Origin: Micromonosporaceae bacterium
GTDB taxonomy: Bacteria > Actinomycetota > Actinomycetes > Mycobacteriales > Micromonosporaceae
Length of the DNA: 12,070 bases
Assembly (NCBI GenBank): GCA_019689695.1
Contig: JADGHA010000084.1
Location: 1 to 12,070, forward strand
Direction of reading: 5' to 3'
The notes below the pieces were generated by a model. It did no database searches and was not told the origin of the DNA. It saw only the letters and a program-made list of their open reading frames with translations. Positions within the stretch are counted from its first letter, which is position 1, and each line of letters starts with the position of its first letter. Shown one piece after another: positions 1 to 9,692 of this stretch. The position numbers and the translations under genes were made by a program.

Positions 1-83
1 AGCGGCAAGAGGGCCGGATGACCTGCCCCTTTCGGGACCTTTGGCCTCTCCGGGGCGGCGGGGAGATCACCAGACTCGGGGAC

Positions 84-1478
84 GTGGACGCGCTCGACCT
101 GGCCCGGTGGCAGTTCGCTGTCACGACGCTGTACCACTTCATCTTCGTCCCGATCACGATCGGCCTGTCCGCGCTGGTCGCGGTGCTGCAGACCGTCTGG
201 TTGCGCACCGGCAAGAGTGAGTACCTGCGGGCCACCAAGTTCTTCGGCAAGCTGTTCCTGATCAACTTCGCCATGGGCGTGGTCACCGGGATCGTGCAGG
301 AGTTCCAGTTCGGCATGAACTGGAGCAACTACTCGCGCTTCGTGGGGGACATCTTCGGCGCGCCGCTGGCGATCGAGGGCCTGCTGGCGTTCTTCCTGGA
401 GTCCACCTTCCTCGGCCTGTGGATGTTCGGATGGGAGCGGCTGCCGCGCCGGGTCCACCTGGCGTGCATCTGGCTGGTGGCCATCGGCACGCAGCTGTCG
501 GCGTACTTCATCCTGGCCGCGAACGCGTGGATGCAGCACCCGGTCGGCTACCGGATCAACGCCGAGCGGGGGCGGGCCGAGCTGACCGACTTTGTCGCCG
601 TGCTGACCAACTCCACCGCGCTGGTCGCCTACGCCCACACGTTCATGGCCTGCTTCGTCACCGCGGGAGCGTTCATGCTCGCGGTGGCCGGGTGGCATCT
701 GCGGCGGCGCAACCAGCCCGAGGTGTTCCGCCCGGCGCTGCGGCTGGCCGGCTGGGTGGTGCTGGTCGCCGGCCTCGGCGTGGTGGTCACCGGCGACCTG
801 CAGGCCCGGGTGATGACCGACCAGCAGCCGATGAAGATGGCCGCCGCGGAGGCGCTGTACTCCACCACCGACGGCGCGTCGTTCTCGCTCTTCACCGTCG
901 GCTCGCTGGACGGGCACGAGGAGCTGTTCAGCATCCGGGTGCCGAAGCTGCTCTCGCTGATGGCGACCACCTCCCCGGACGGCCGGGTGGAGGGCGTGGA
1001 CAACCTGCAGGCGGCGTACGCGGCCCAGCTCGGTCCGGGCGACTACCGGCCGCTCATCCCGGTCACCTACTGGTCGTTCCGGCTCATGATCGGCTTCGGC
1101 GTCCTGGCCATGCTCGTCGCCGCGCTCACGCTGTGGCATGCCCGCCGGGAGCGCCCCCGGCTGGCCCGCTGGGTGTGGCCGGCGGCGATCTGGGCGGTGG
1201 CGTTGCCGTTGCTGGCCAACAGCACCGGCTGGATCTTCACCGAGATGGGCCGCCAGCCGTGGACCGTGTTCGGCGTGCTGAAGACCGCGGACAGCGTCTC
1301 GCCCGAGGTGGGCGTCGCCGACGTCGCGCTCTCGCTGGGGGTGTTCACCGTGTTGTACGGGATCCTCGCCGTCATCGAGCTGCTGCTGATGGTCCGGTAC
1401 GTCCGGGCCGGCGCGCCCGAGGAGGAGCAGCGCCCCGCCGAGGACGGCGTCGACCGGCCGCTGGCCTTCGCGTACTGA
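84..1478 (+). CDS. cydA: Cytochrome bd quinol oxidase subunit I (CydA)
   Basis: Subunit I of the membrane quinol oxidase that reduces O2 to water with high affinity. It binds hemes b558, b595 and d. An ATG at 18 opens the frame, but I prefer the GTG at 84. From there the product is 464 residues and begins VDALDLARWQF, as CydA proteins do, and the heme ligands fall one residue from the E. coli numbers: His18 (E. coli His19), His185 (His186), Glu98 and Glu106 (Glu99, Glu107). Further support comes from FRLMIGFG with the likely Met ligand at 335, QPMKMAAAE in the quinol-binding region, GRQPW at 389-393 and many hydrophobic membrane segments. The Q-loop is short compared with E. coli. cydB follows 12 bases after the stop, so the two form an operon. 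The AGAGGG at 8-13 would serve the ATG at 18, so the longer 486-residue form cannot be excluded. The promoter lies left of the window. Confidence 0.96.
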   Translation: MDALDLARWQFAVTTLYHFIFVPITIGLSALVAVLQTVWLRTGKSEYLRATKFFGKLFLINFAMGVVTGIVQEFQFGMNWSNYSRFVGDIFGAPLAIEGLLAFFLESTFLGLWMFGWERLPRRVHLACIWLVAIGTQLSAYFILAANAWMQHPVGYRINAERGRAELTDFVAVLTNSTALVAYAHTFMACFVTAGAFMLAVAGWHLRRRNQPEVFRPALRLAGWVVLVAGLGVVVTGDLQARVMTDQQPMKMAAAEALYSTTDGASFSLFTVGSLDGHEELFSIRVPKLLSLMATTSPDGRVEGVDNLQAAYAAQLGPGDYRPLIPVTYWSFRLMIGFGVLAMLVAALTLWHARRERPRLARWVWPAAIWAVALPLLANSTGWIFTEMGRQPWTVFGVLKTADSVSPEVGVADVALSLGVFTVLYGILAVIELLLMVRYVRAGAPEEEQRPAEDGVDRPLAFAY

Positions 1479-1490
1479 GGGGATCGAGAC

Positions 1491-2543
<1,053 letters not shown>

Positions 2544-4031
2544 GTCTCGCGCGCCATCTTGGAGTACGGCGCCGGACTGACGATCGCCCGCACCGCGAGC
2601 TGTTCGTGCGGCTGGACGGTCTTCTTGCGGGTGCCGCCGTTCGGCTCTCCCCAGATCACCCGTACCTCGGCGCCGAGCGGGACGTCGGGGTTCACCGTGG
2701 CGAGCGAGAGCGCCCTGCGCTCGTTGGCGCTGTAGCCGGTGAACATGGACAGCCCGACCAGGTTCCCGTCGGCGTCGACCACGGAGTCGAAGTTGGACGA
2801 TCCGTAGTTGGCGTTGGGCAGGTCGAAGAACTGGTAGCCGGGGCCTTCCGGGTCGGCCGGCGAGGCCAGCAGCTTGGCGAGGTCTTCGGGGTGCCAGGCC
2901 AGGGTCACCTTGCGCCGCTGGGTCTTCGGGTCGATCGCGGCCAGCGCGTCACGGCCGATGAAGTCGTGGTCGAACTTGACGAACGAGCCGTAGCCCAGCT
3001 CCCACGGGTTGGTGTAGTAGTCCTCGATGTTGTCCGACACGAAGCTGCCGGCCAGCGCGTTGGTCGCCTCGTAGCTGTCCGGGGACAACCACTCGCGGTA
3101 CGGCCGCAGCTGCTCGCTGGTGTAGATGGCCGGGAGAGGCGAGGGGATCCAGCCGCTCTCCAGGGTGTTGGAGGAGTAGGCACGCGAGCCGCACGGTTCG
3201 AGGCCGAACTCCCGGCCGGCCTCCAGGATGGCGTCGCGCACCTTCTCGTACGTCTCGTACGGACCCCACAGCTCCAGGCCGGGAGCGCCCGCCATGCCGT
3301 GGCGCAGCGTGCGGACCCGCTCCCCGGCGACGTTCATGTAGCCCATCCGGAAGAAGCGCAGCTGCTCGACGGGGCCTCCGTTGACCTTCTCGATGACATC
3401 CCACGCCAGCGGGCCCTGGATCTGGAAGCGCCACAGCTCGCGCTTGACCGGCTTGCCGTAGGGCCGCATCGGCGAACGCTCGTCCAGCCGGATGTCCACG
3501 TTGTACCCGCGACTGCCCTGGAACATCAGGTAGTCGGCGACCGGGGCCCGCCCGACGAAGACGAACTCCTCCTCGGCGAGGTGGAAGAGGATGCCGTCGC
3601 CGATGACGCCACCCTCGGGGGCGACCGGGACGAACTGCTTGGCCATGTCCACCGGGAAGTTGGCCATGCTGTTGATGCCGGTGTCGGAGAGCAACCGCAG
3701 CGCGTCCGGGCCCGAGATGAAGAGGTTGACCATGTGGTGCGACTGGTCGAACAGCACCGCCGTCTTCTGCCAGGCGATCACCTCGCGGCGCCAGTTCGTG
3801 AACTCTGCCGGGACCACCGGATAGATGTAGGCCCCAAGCTGGGAGTTGCGCAGCAGCTCTACGATATTGCCCGACTGGTCCAGCAGCTCCTGCAGGTTCT
3901 TCGCGCTCATCTGGTACCCGCTCTCGCTCGACGCCCGTGGCGACTGTCGTTTTGCCTAAAGCTACGCACACGGTACGGCGGTTGACATAGAGGAATGGCT
4001 AGAGTCGACCTGCCGCTGACGGCCATCGCGA

Positions 4032-4049
4032 CTACGTCATATGACGTAG
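4032..4049. promoter_or_regulatory. Perfect 18-bp palindrome, probable operator
   Basis: CTACGTCATATGACGTAG reads the same on both strands with no spacer. By a simple count such a palindrome is expected far less than once in a gap of this size. It lies 122 bp upstream of the ligM start and 251 bp upstream of the metF start, so one bound dimer could control both. A plain palindrome this long suits a dimeric repressor (TetR, MarR or GntR type). The binding protein is unknown; the GntR gene at 9791 is one candidate. Confidence 0.6.
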
Positions 4050-4228
4050 CTGACGTGGTCGCCGGACGTACGCCCGTGCAGGTACGGCACGCGGCCGCCG
4101 CAAGCCGGTCATTTGTCGCGCCGAACTCGGCCCCGATGCCGGACGCAACCCGACCTTCGCTCGGCTCTACTGGGTAGAGGAGCGGTTCCGGCGGTTAGCC
4201 GCGGCACCCGAGGGTATGTCCTAGCCCA

Positions 4229-4238
4229 GGTCATGACC
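4229..4238. promoter_or_regulatory. 10-bp palindrome GGTCATGACC upstream of metF
   Basis: A perfect 10-bp palindrome 61 bp before the metF start. Its GTCAT/ATGAC arms repeat those at the centre of the 18-bp palindrome at 4032-4049. It could be a weaker second operator, but a 10-bp palindrome is easily a chance event in GC-rich DNA. Confidence 0.3.
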
Positions 4239-4299
4239 GCCCCCGCGGCCCGCCCGCCGCCGCTGTCGCCGTCCGTGCGGAGGAAGGAACGAGCAGGCC

Positions 4300-5178
4300 A
4301 TGACCGTCAAGCCCGGGACTACCCCATCCTGGCGCCGGCACCGCGGGCTGGCCGACCTGCTGCGCAACGTGAGCTACGAGATCGTGCCGTTCCGCAGCAC
4401 CGAGCAGGCCGTGCTCGACAACATCCCGACGACCATACCGCTGACGGTCACGGTCACCGAGGCCAGAGGGCTGGACGCCACACTCGACCTCGCCGTACGC
4501 CTGCGGCAACACGGGTACGACACCGCGCCGCACCTGGCCGCGCGACAGCTCGTCGACCAGGACCATGTGCAGGACGTGGTCGCCCGGCTGCGCGAAGCCG
4601 GCGTACGCTCGGTCTTTGTGATCGGCGGCGACGTGGCGACACCGGCCGGCAGGTTCCAGGACGCGTACGCGCTGTTGCAGGCGTTGCAGGCGATCGACCA
4701 CCCGTTCGAGCGGATCGGCATCGCCGGTTACCCGGAGGGACACGCGACCATCTCGCAGGACGCGATCGACCTGGCGCTGAAACAGAAGGCGCCGATGGCG
4801 ACCCACATCATCACGCAGATCTGCTTCGACGCCGCGACGACCGTCTCGTGGGCGGCGCGCGTCGCCGCCGCCGGCATCGAACTGCCGATCTACGTGGGCA
4901 TGCCCGGGCCGGTGAACCGGCAGAAGCTGGTGCGGATCGCCGCCGGCCTGGGGCTCGGCCAGTCGGCGCGGTTCCTGCAGAAGCAGCAGAGCGTCCTGTG
5001 GCGGTTCCTGCTGCCGGGCGGCTACCGGCCGGACCGGCTCGCCCGGCGGCTCGCCACGGCGGCGACGCGCGCGGGCACGCACATCCGCGGCCTGCACATC
5101 TTCACCTTCAACGAGCTGCGCGGCACCGAGGCGTGGCGGCGGGAGCTGCTGTCGTCAGTCGCGGAGAAGGACGACTAG
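4300..5178 (+). CDS. metF: Methylenetetrahydrofolate reductase family protein (MetF-like)
   Basis: FAD-dependent TIM-barrel enzyme interconverting 5,10-methylene-THF and 5-methyl-THF. Here it probably works in the oxidative direction on methyl-THF made by LigM. The 292-residue product keeps MTHFR landmarks: SYE (Glu27, equivalent to the catalytic Glu28 of E. coli MetF), APHLAA (76-81), VIGGD (107-111, folate-contacting Asp), AGYPEGH (142-148), THIITQICFD (168-177) and IYVGMPGPV (197-205). Several differ from housekeeping MetF (VPF for the usual FPP after the Glu, ICFD for FFFD), which suggests a specialised catabolic paralogue. Start ATG at 4300 with purine-rich GGAGGAAGGA at 4279-4288, a rather long 11-base spacer. 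purU starts 3 bases after its stop. SYK-6 also pairs ligM with a metF. Confidence 0.88.
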   Translation: MTVKPGTTPSWRRHRGLADLLRNVSYEIVPFRSTEQAVLDNIPTTIPLTVTVTEARGLDATLDLAVRLRQHGYDTAPHLAARQLVDQDHVQDVVARLREAGVRSVFVIGGDVATPAGRFQDAYALLQALQAIDHPFERIGIAGYPEGHATISQDAIDLALKQKAPMATHIITQICFDAATTVSWAARVAAAGIELPIYVGMPGPVNRQKLVRIAAGLGLGQSARFLQKQQSVLWRFLLPGGYRPDRLARRLATAATRAGTHIRGLHIFTFNELRGTEAWRRELLSSVAEKDD

Positions 5179-5181
5179 GAC

Positions 5182-6054
<873 letters not shown>

Positions 6055-6066
6055 CGGCCGAAGTCA

Positions 6067-6083
6067 CGCCCGGGCACCGGGTG
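6067..6083. terminator. Weak hairpin between convergent purU and response regulator
   Basis: The 57-bp gap between two convergent genes contains a stem CCCGG/CCGGG with loop GCA, extendable by a G-T and a C-G pair. No T-run follows on either strand, so it is not a classical intrinsic terminator. Its position between converging operons is the main reason to suspect it acts as a bidirectional stop. Confidence 0.35.
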
Positions 6084-6111
6084 ATGCTCTGGCGGAAAAG
6101 ACCACCGCGGG

Positions 6112-6825
6112 TCAGCCCTGCGGCGCCACCAGGCCCTCTCGCACGGCGACGAGCGCGGCCTGAGTGCGCGAGCTGAGCTGCAGCTTGCGCAGCACGTTGC
6201 TCACGTGCGTGCGCGCCGTCCGCTCGCTGATCACCAGCTCGTCGGCGATCTCCCGGTTGGACCGGCCGTTGCCGACCAGGATCAGCACGTCCCGCTCCCG
6301 CTCGGTCAGCGCGGCCAGGCCGAATGGCCGCGAGACCATCTGGTTGGTCAGCCGCCGGGCCACCGCCGGGTCGAGGAACACCTCATCCCGGGCTGCGGCG
6401 CGGATGGCGGCCACCACCTCGTCCGGACCGGCGTTCTTGAGCAGGTAGCCGGAGGCTCCGTTGGACAGGGCGGCGTGCACCCGCTCCATCCCGCCGAAGC
6501 TGGTCAGGACGACCACCCGCACCCTGGGGTACTGCGTGGTGATCCGCGAGATGGCCAGCGCACCGTCCATTCTGGGCATCACGAGGTCGAGCAGCACGAC
6601 GTCCGGTGGCTGCTGGTGGACGGCCATCGCCCGGAGCATGTCCAGCGCCTCCTGGCCATCGGCCGCCTCCGCCACGACCTCCATCCCGTCGAGCATCTCC
6701 AGATACGCCCGGATGCCGCGGCGCACCACCGCGTGGTCGTCGACGATCATCACGCGCACCGGCCCCGGCCGCGCCTCGGCACCGGCCGGATGGGCGCCGG
6801 AGTCCTGCTGCAACTGCGCTGTCAC
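6112..6825 (-). CDS. NarL/FixJ-type two-component response regulator
   Basis: DNA-binding response regulator of 237 residues. The receiver domain occupies about 23-140, with the acidic pair Asp29-Asp30, phospho-acceptor Asp80 in VVLLDLVMP, Thr108 and Lys130 (YLLK). A LuxR-type helix-turn-helix occupies about 170-230 (LTERERDVLILVGNGRSNREIA, ISERTARTHVSNVLRKL). An extra 22 residues precede the receiver. Start GTG at 6825, with GGAG on the minus strand (6834-6837) and an 8-base spacer. It is the last gene of the galB-ligK operon, 20 bases after the ligK stop. The likely partner is the GAF histidine kinase at the right edge, because that kinase belongs to the NarL-partner class (HisKA_3) and no other kinase is in view. 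Its targets are unknown; the ring-cleavage genes are the obvious candidates. Confidence 0.94.
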   Translation of the reverse strand: MTAQLQQDSGAHPAGAEARPGPVRVMIVDDHAVVRRGIRAYLEMLDGMEVVAEAADGQEALDMLRAMAVHQQPPDVVLLDLVMPRMDGALAISRITTQYPRVRVVVLTSFGGMERVHAALSNGASGYLLKNAGPDEVVAAIRAAARDEVFLDPAVARRLTNQMVSRPFGLAALTERERDVLILVGNGRSNREIADELVISERTARTHVSNVLRKLQLSSRTQAALVAVREGLVAPQG

Positions 6826-6845
6826 GGTCCTTACTCCGTTGCTGC

Positions 6846-7544
6846 TCAGTGATCCAGGTCGTCCGCGCGGTCGACATAGCGCACGCCGAGCTTGTCCAGC
6901 AGCGGGCGCAGGTTGTTGTGGTCCACGCCGAGCGTGCCGGACCGCAACACCTCGCGGTACGCCGCTTCCCTGGCGATCCTCGCCTGGCAGGCGCGAAGGA
7001 CGTCAGGGGCGGCTTCCCGCCGCACGACGCACACCCCGTCGTCGTCGGCGACCACCACGTCGCCGGGTCGCACGATCTGGCCGGCGCAGCAGACGGTGAC
7101 GTTGACCGAGCCGGGGGAGGCCTTCACGGTGCCCTGGGCGTGGATCGCGCGGCTCCATACCGGAAACCCCGCCTCCCGCAGCTGCGCGACGTCCCGCACA
7201 CCCGCGTCGATGACCAGGCCGGCACAGCCGTGGGCCACCAGCGACGTGGCCAGCAGCTCGCCGAACATCCCGTCGGTGGACCGCGAGGACGTGGTGACCA
7301 CCAGGATGTCGCCGGGGCGGACCACCTCCACCGCGGCGTGGATCATCAGGTTGTCGCCCGGATGGCACAGCACGGTCACCGCCGACCCGGCGAGGCGGAC
7401 ACCCTGCTGGATGGGGCGGATCTGGGGGGCCAGCAGGCCGGTCCGGCCGGCCGCCTCGTGCACCGTCGCCACCCCGGCTTCGCCGAGCTGGGCGATCACG
7501 TCCGGGTCGGCACGGTCGATCTCGCGTACGACGACATGGGCCAT
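6846..7544 (-). CDS. ligK: 4-carboxy-4-hydroxy-2-oxoadipate aldolase (LigK/GalC type)
   Basis: Class II metal-dependent aldolase of the RraA-like fold, which splits 4-carboxy-4-hydroxy-2-oxoadipate into pyruvate and oxaloacetate, the last step of protocatechuate 4,5-cleavage and gallate degradation. The 232-residue protein carries the family signature: VATVHEAAGRTGLL (25-38), the GELLA loop (95-99), VIDAGVRD (111-118) with the Arg117-Asp118 pair that anchors pyruvate and metal, FPVWSRAIHAQGTVK (127-141) and VVADDDGVCVV (164-174). HAQGTVK and the C-terminal extension favour a CHA/HMG aldolase over the RNase E regulator RraA. Start ATG at 7544 with a strong AAGGAG on the minus strand (7550-7555) and a 5-base spacer. 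It sits 32 bases after galB, whose product is its substrate. Confidence 0.93.
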   Translation of the reverse strand: MAHVVVREIDRADPDVIAQLGEAGVATVHEAAGRTGLLAPQIRPIQQGVRLAGSAVTVLCHPGDNLMIHAAVEVVRPGDILVVTTSSRSTDGMFGELLATSLVAHGCAGLVIDAGVRDVAQLREAGFPVWSRAIHAQGTVKASPGSVNVTVCCAGQIVRPGDVVVADDDGVCVVRREAAPDVLRACQARIAREAAYREVLRSGTLGVDHNNLRPLLDKLGVRYVDRADDLDH

Positions 7545-7576
7545 GGCTGCTCCTTCCCGAGGTCAGGTGCCGACGG

Positions 7577-8311
7577 TCAGGCGAACTCGGTCGCGACCGT
7601 CGGGAAGACCCGTTGGTACGCCTCGGCTTTGGCGGACGTCTTGTGACCGAGGTTGGCGCTGGAGTTGCGCTGCATCTGCACGCCGCGGCGCGCCCCGACG
7701 TCGGTGTAGTACTGCCAGAGGTGCTCCTGCCCCCGCATCGCGTGCATCGCCTCGACCTTGCGGTCCCACACCTCGGTGATGTCGAGCAGCAGGTCGGGCC
7801 GGAAGCCGCTCACCTCGGTCTGGTGCGGTTCGAAGCAGAACACCGGGGGCGCGCCGATGACCTCGCTGCCGGGCTTGACCCCCGCGGCCTGGGCGAGGAT
7901 GCGGGCCTTCATGGCGAGCTGGAACGCCGTCGGGTGATCGCAGTTGTAGGGATCGCTGGCGGTGTGCGTCAGGACGAACGTGGGCTGCGTCTCGCGGTAG
8001 AGGTCGACCAGCCGGTCGACCAGCTCGGGTGTCTCCACCAGCGGATAGTCGCCGGCGTCGAAGGTGCGCAGGTCGGCGCCGAGGATGGCCGCCGCCTGCT
8101 CCGCCTCCGACCGGCGGATCTGCTTGATCTCCTCCAGCGTGTGGCCGGCCCGCCACAGCCGGGCCGACTCGCCGCGCTCGCCGTAGCTGAGACAGGCCAC
8201 GGTCACCCGAGCGCCAGCGGTTGCGTAGAGGGCGGCGGCGCCGCCGGCGCGCCAGACGAAGTCGGCGGCGTGTGCGCTGACGATGAGCAGGGAAGCGTCT
8301 GCACGGGCCAT
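7577..8311 (-). CDS. galB: 4-oxalomesaconate hydratase, PIG-L/LmbE fold (GalB)
   Basis: Hydrates 4-oxalomesaconate to 4-carboxy-4-hydroxy-2-oxoadipate. GalB of Pseudomonas putida is the known zinc hydratase built on the PIG-L/LmbE deacetylase fold, and this 244-residue protein matches it over its length as I remember it. Points of similarity are SAHAADFVWRAGG (12-24) with His14 and Asp17 as metal ligands, LSYGERGESARLW (41-53), DPYNCDHPTA (120-129) with the third ligand His126, GAPPVFCFEPHQ (153-164) and MRGQEHLW (192-199). A plain LmbE deacetylase would carry AHPDD where this has AHAAD. I chose ATG 8311, which gives the GalB-like N terminus; a TTG at 8338 would add nine residues and intrude on the promoter. 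It is first in the operon galB-ligK-response regulator and divergent from ligAB. Confidence 0.92.
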   Translation of the reverse strand: MARADASLLIVSAHAADFVWRAGGAAALYATAGARVTVACLSYGERGESARLWRAGHTLEEIKQIRRSEAEQAAAILGADLRTFDAGDYPLVETPELVDRLVDLYRETQPTFVLTHTASDPYNCDHPTAFQLAMKARILAQAAGVKPGSEVIGAPPVFCFEPHQTEVSGFRPDLLLDITEVWDRKVEAMHAMRGQEHLWQYYTDVGARRGVQMQRNSSANLGHKTSAKAEAYQRVFPTVATEFA

Positions 8312-8399
8312 GCCGCGAACCCTAGACGCCCTAGGCAAGATTATCTACAGTGTCGTCAACATTAAAGTTGAAAGTCCGTGCGGCGAGGAGGGCAGGACC
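8312..8399. promoter_or_regulatory. Divergent promoter region galB / ligAB
   Basis: The 88-bp gap is strikingly AT-rich at 8339-8374 against its surroundings. It holds an inverted repeat TCAAC-N6-GTTGA (8356-8371) overlapping a larger TGT-N5-ACA element (8351-8361). TTGACG on the minus strand (8354-8359) could be a -35 for galB, and TAAAGT (8363-8368) fits a -10 for ligA. Both promoters therefore seem to overlap the repeat, so one bound protein could control both operons. Box assignments are tentative. Confidence 0.55.
8385..8391 (+). promoter_or_regulatory. Ribosome binding site deciding the ligA start
   Basis: GAGGAGG, 8 bases before the GTG at 8400, is the strongest Shine-Dalgarno in this area. 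It fixes the ligA start at 8400 although the frame stays open back to an ATG at 8283. That longer form would run through the divergent promoter and into galB. Confidence 0.8.
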
Positions 8400-8798
8400 G
8401 TGTCTTCCCGGTCGAGGCTCGACGTGCCGGGCACCTACGTCTTCGACGGCGAGTTGAGCCGCCGCGGCTACCAGCTCAACAGAATGTTCATGTCGCTGCG
8501 CCACTCGCAGAACCGGGAGCGGTTCCTCGCGGACGAGGCGGCGTACTGCGACTCCTACGGCCTGACGGAGGAGCAGCGGCAGGCGGTGCTGCAGCGGGAC
8601 TGGAAGCGCCTGATGGAGCTCGGCGGGAACATCTTCTACGTCTACAAGCTCGCCATGACCGACCGCAGGTCCATGCAGTACCTTAGCGGAGTGTTCTCGG
8701 GCATGACCGAGGAGGAGTTCGTCCAGATGATGCGGGCGGGCGGACGTACCGGGGGCGCTGCCACCCGCCAGCCGTTCGGGCGCAACCCCGATGGCTGA
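8400..8798 (+). CDS. ligA: Protocatechuate 4,5-dioxygenase alpha subunit (LigA)
   Basis: Small alpha subunit of the heterodimeric type II extradiol dioxygenase LigAB, which caps the active site of the beta subunit. The 132-residue product resembles SYK-6 LigA (139 residues): VPGTYVFDGEL (9-19), RRGYQLNRMFMSL, NRERFLADEAAY, LMELGGNIFYVYKL, FSGMTEEEFVQMM and an AGGRTGG tail. Start GTG at 8400, with GAGGAGG at 8385-8391. Its last 8 bases overlap ligB (ATG at 8791, TGA at 8796-8798), giving translational coupling and balanced subunits. In gallate dioxygenases of the GalA/DesB type the alpha part is fused to the beta part; here the two are separate as in LigAB, which leaves the ring-cleavage substrate open between protocatechuate, gallate and 3-O-methylgallate. 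Confidence 0.93.
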   Translation: MSSRSRLDVPGTYVFDGELSRRGYQLNRMFMSLRHSQNRERFLADEAAYCDSYGLTEEQRQAVLQRDWKRLMELGGNIFYVYKLAMTDRRSMQYLSGVFSGMTEEEFVQMMRAGGRTGGAATRQPFGRNPDG

Positions 8799-9648
8799 GA
8801 TCATCTGGGGGCTGGCCACCTCGCACGTGCCGTCGATCGGCGCGGCGATGGACGATGGCAGGACCCAGGATCCGTACTGGAAGCCGCTCTTCGACGGGTA
8901 CCAGCCGGCGCGGGACTGGATGGCCGCGCACGTGCCGGACGTCGCGGTCATCGTCTACAACGACCACGCGAACGCGTTCGACCTTGACATCGTGCCGACC
9001 TTCGCAATCGGCGTGGACGAGTGGTACCCGGTCGCGGACGAGGGCTTCGGCCGCCGCCCGGTCCCCGACGTGCGCGGTGCGCCCGAGCTCTCGCTGCACT
9101 TGGTGGAGAAGCTGGTCGACGACGGCTTCGACCTGACGGTATGCCAGCGGATGGAGGTCGACCACGGGCTGACCGTGCCGCTGTCGATCTTCTGCCCGGA
9201 GCCGGGTGACGCCTGGCCGTGCGCGGTCGTCCCGCTGGTCGTCAACGTCATCCAGTACCCGCAGCCGACCGCCGCCCGCTGTTTCGCGCTCGGTAAGGCA
9301 CTCGGCCGGGCGATCAGGTCCTTCGACCAGGACATCACGGTGGCGGTCTTCGGCACCGGCGGCATGTCGCACCAGCTCGCCGGGGAACGGGCCGGGTTCA
9401 TCAATCCCCGGTTCGACCACATGTTCCTCAAGGCGATCGAGTCCGACCCGGAGTCGCTGACCCGCCTCTCCCGGGAGGAGTACGTGCGGGAGGCCGGCTC
9501 GGAGGGCATCGAGTTGATCATGTGGCTGATCATGCGCGGTGCATTGAACGAACGGATCACGCACGTGCACAGCACCTACCACGTCCCGGCCTCGAACACG
9601 GCGGCGGCGCTCGCCCTGTTCGACAACCGGCCGGCCGCGCCCGGCTGA
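8791..9648 (+). CDS. ligB: Protocatechuate 4,5-dioxygenase beta subunit (LigB)
   Basis: Catalytic Fe(II) subunit of the extradiol dioxygenase, which opens the ring of protocatechuate or gallate between C4 and C5 with O2. The 285-residue length equals the family norm. The iron ligands are in place: His12 in LATSHVPSIG, His59 in VYNDHAN and Glu241 in GIELIMW. The catalytic base corresponds to His194 in GTGGMSHQL. SYK-6 LigB uses His12, His61, Glu242 and His195, so the spacing is almost identical. MEVDHGLTVPL (121-131) is another hallmark. The start ATG overlaps the end of ligA by 8 bases. A GC hairpin begins 3 bases after the stop. With no LigC or LigI in view, gallate, whose cleavage gives 4-oxalomesaconate directly, is a plausible substrate. 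Confidence 0.95.
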   Translation: MAEIIWGLATSHVPSIGAAMDDGRTQDPYWKPLFDGYQPARDWMAAHVPDVAVIVYNDHANAFDLDIVPTFAIGVDEWYPVADEGFGRRPVPDVRGAPELSLHLVEKLVDDGFDLTVCQRMEVDHGLTVPLSIFCPEPGDAWPCAVVPLVVNVIQYPQPTAARCFALGKALGRAIRSFDQDITVAVFGTGGMSHQLAGERAGFINPRFDHMFLKAIESDPESLTRLSREEYVREAGSEGIELIMWLIMRGALNERITHVHSTYHVPASNTAAALALFDNRPAAPG

Positions 9649-9651
9649 TCC

Positions 9652-9679
9652 GGCAGGCGCGCCGCGACACGCGCCCGCC
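9652..9679 (+). terminator. GC-rich hairpin after ligB, possible terminator
   Basis: GGC-a-GGCGCG pairs with CGCGCC-c-GCC around an 8-base loop: six pairs, one mismatch, then three more pairs. It starts 3 bases after the ligB stop and lacks a U-tract, as many actinomycete terminators do. It could separate ligAB from gntR or only weaken read-through. Confidence 0.5.
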
Positions 9680-9692
9680 ATGGTGGGGACCG

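Larger units (their letters stand above)
3911..4299. promoter_or_regulatory. Divergent control region between ligM and metF-purU
   Basis: This 389-bp gap between two divergent genes has no convincing coding sequence. It is locally AT-richer than its flanks near 3940-4050. It holds a TTGACA box (3982-3987), a perfect 18-bp palindrome (4032-4049), a further TGACGT nine bases after the one in the palindrome (4051-4056), and a shorter palindrome GGTCATGACC (4229-4238). All share GTCAT/ATGAC or TGACGT half-sites. It probably carries both promoters and operators. I could not fix -10 boxes with confidence. Confidence 0.6.

Noticed and set aside
3995..4177. Possible 60-residue protein in the ligM-metF gap
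   Set aside because: It spans the 18-bp palindrome, has a poorly placed Shine-Dalgarno (GAGGA directly against the ATG) and resembles no family I know.
6846..7544. Reading this gene as the RNase E regulator RraA or a menaquinone methyltransferase
   Set aside because: HAQGTVK, the C-terminal extension and the adjacency to galB fit the CHA aldolase; the methyltransferase label for this family is an old misannotation.
7577..8311. Reading this gene as an LmbE/MshB-type GlcNAc deacetylase
   Set aside because: The AHPDD motif is replaced by AHAAD, the remaining sequence follows GalB, and the neighbours are the enzymes just before and after it in the pathway.
8283..8399. N-terminal extension of LigA from the ATG at 8283
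   Set aside because: It would overlap the galB start and the divergent promoter. The GTG at 8400 has GAGGAGG and gives the normal LigA length.
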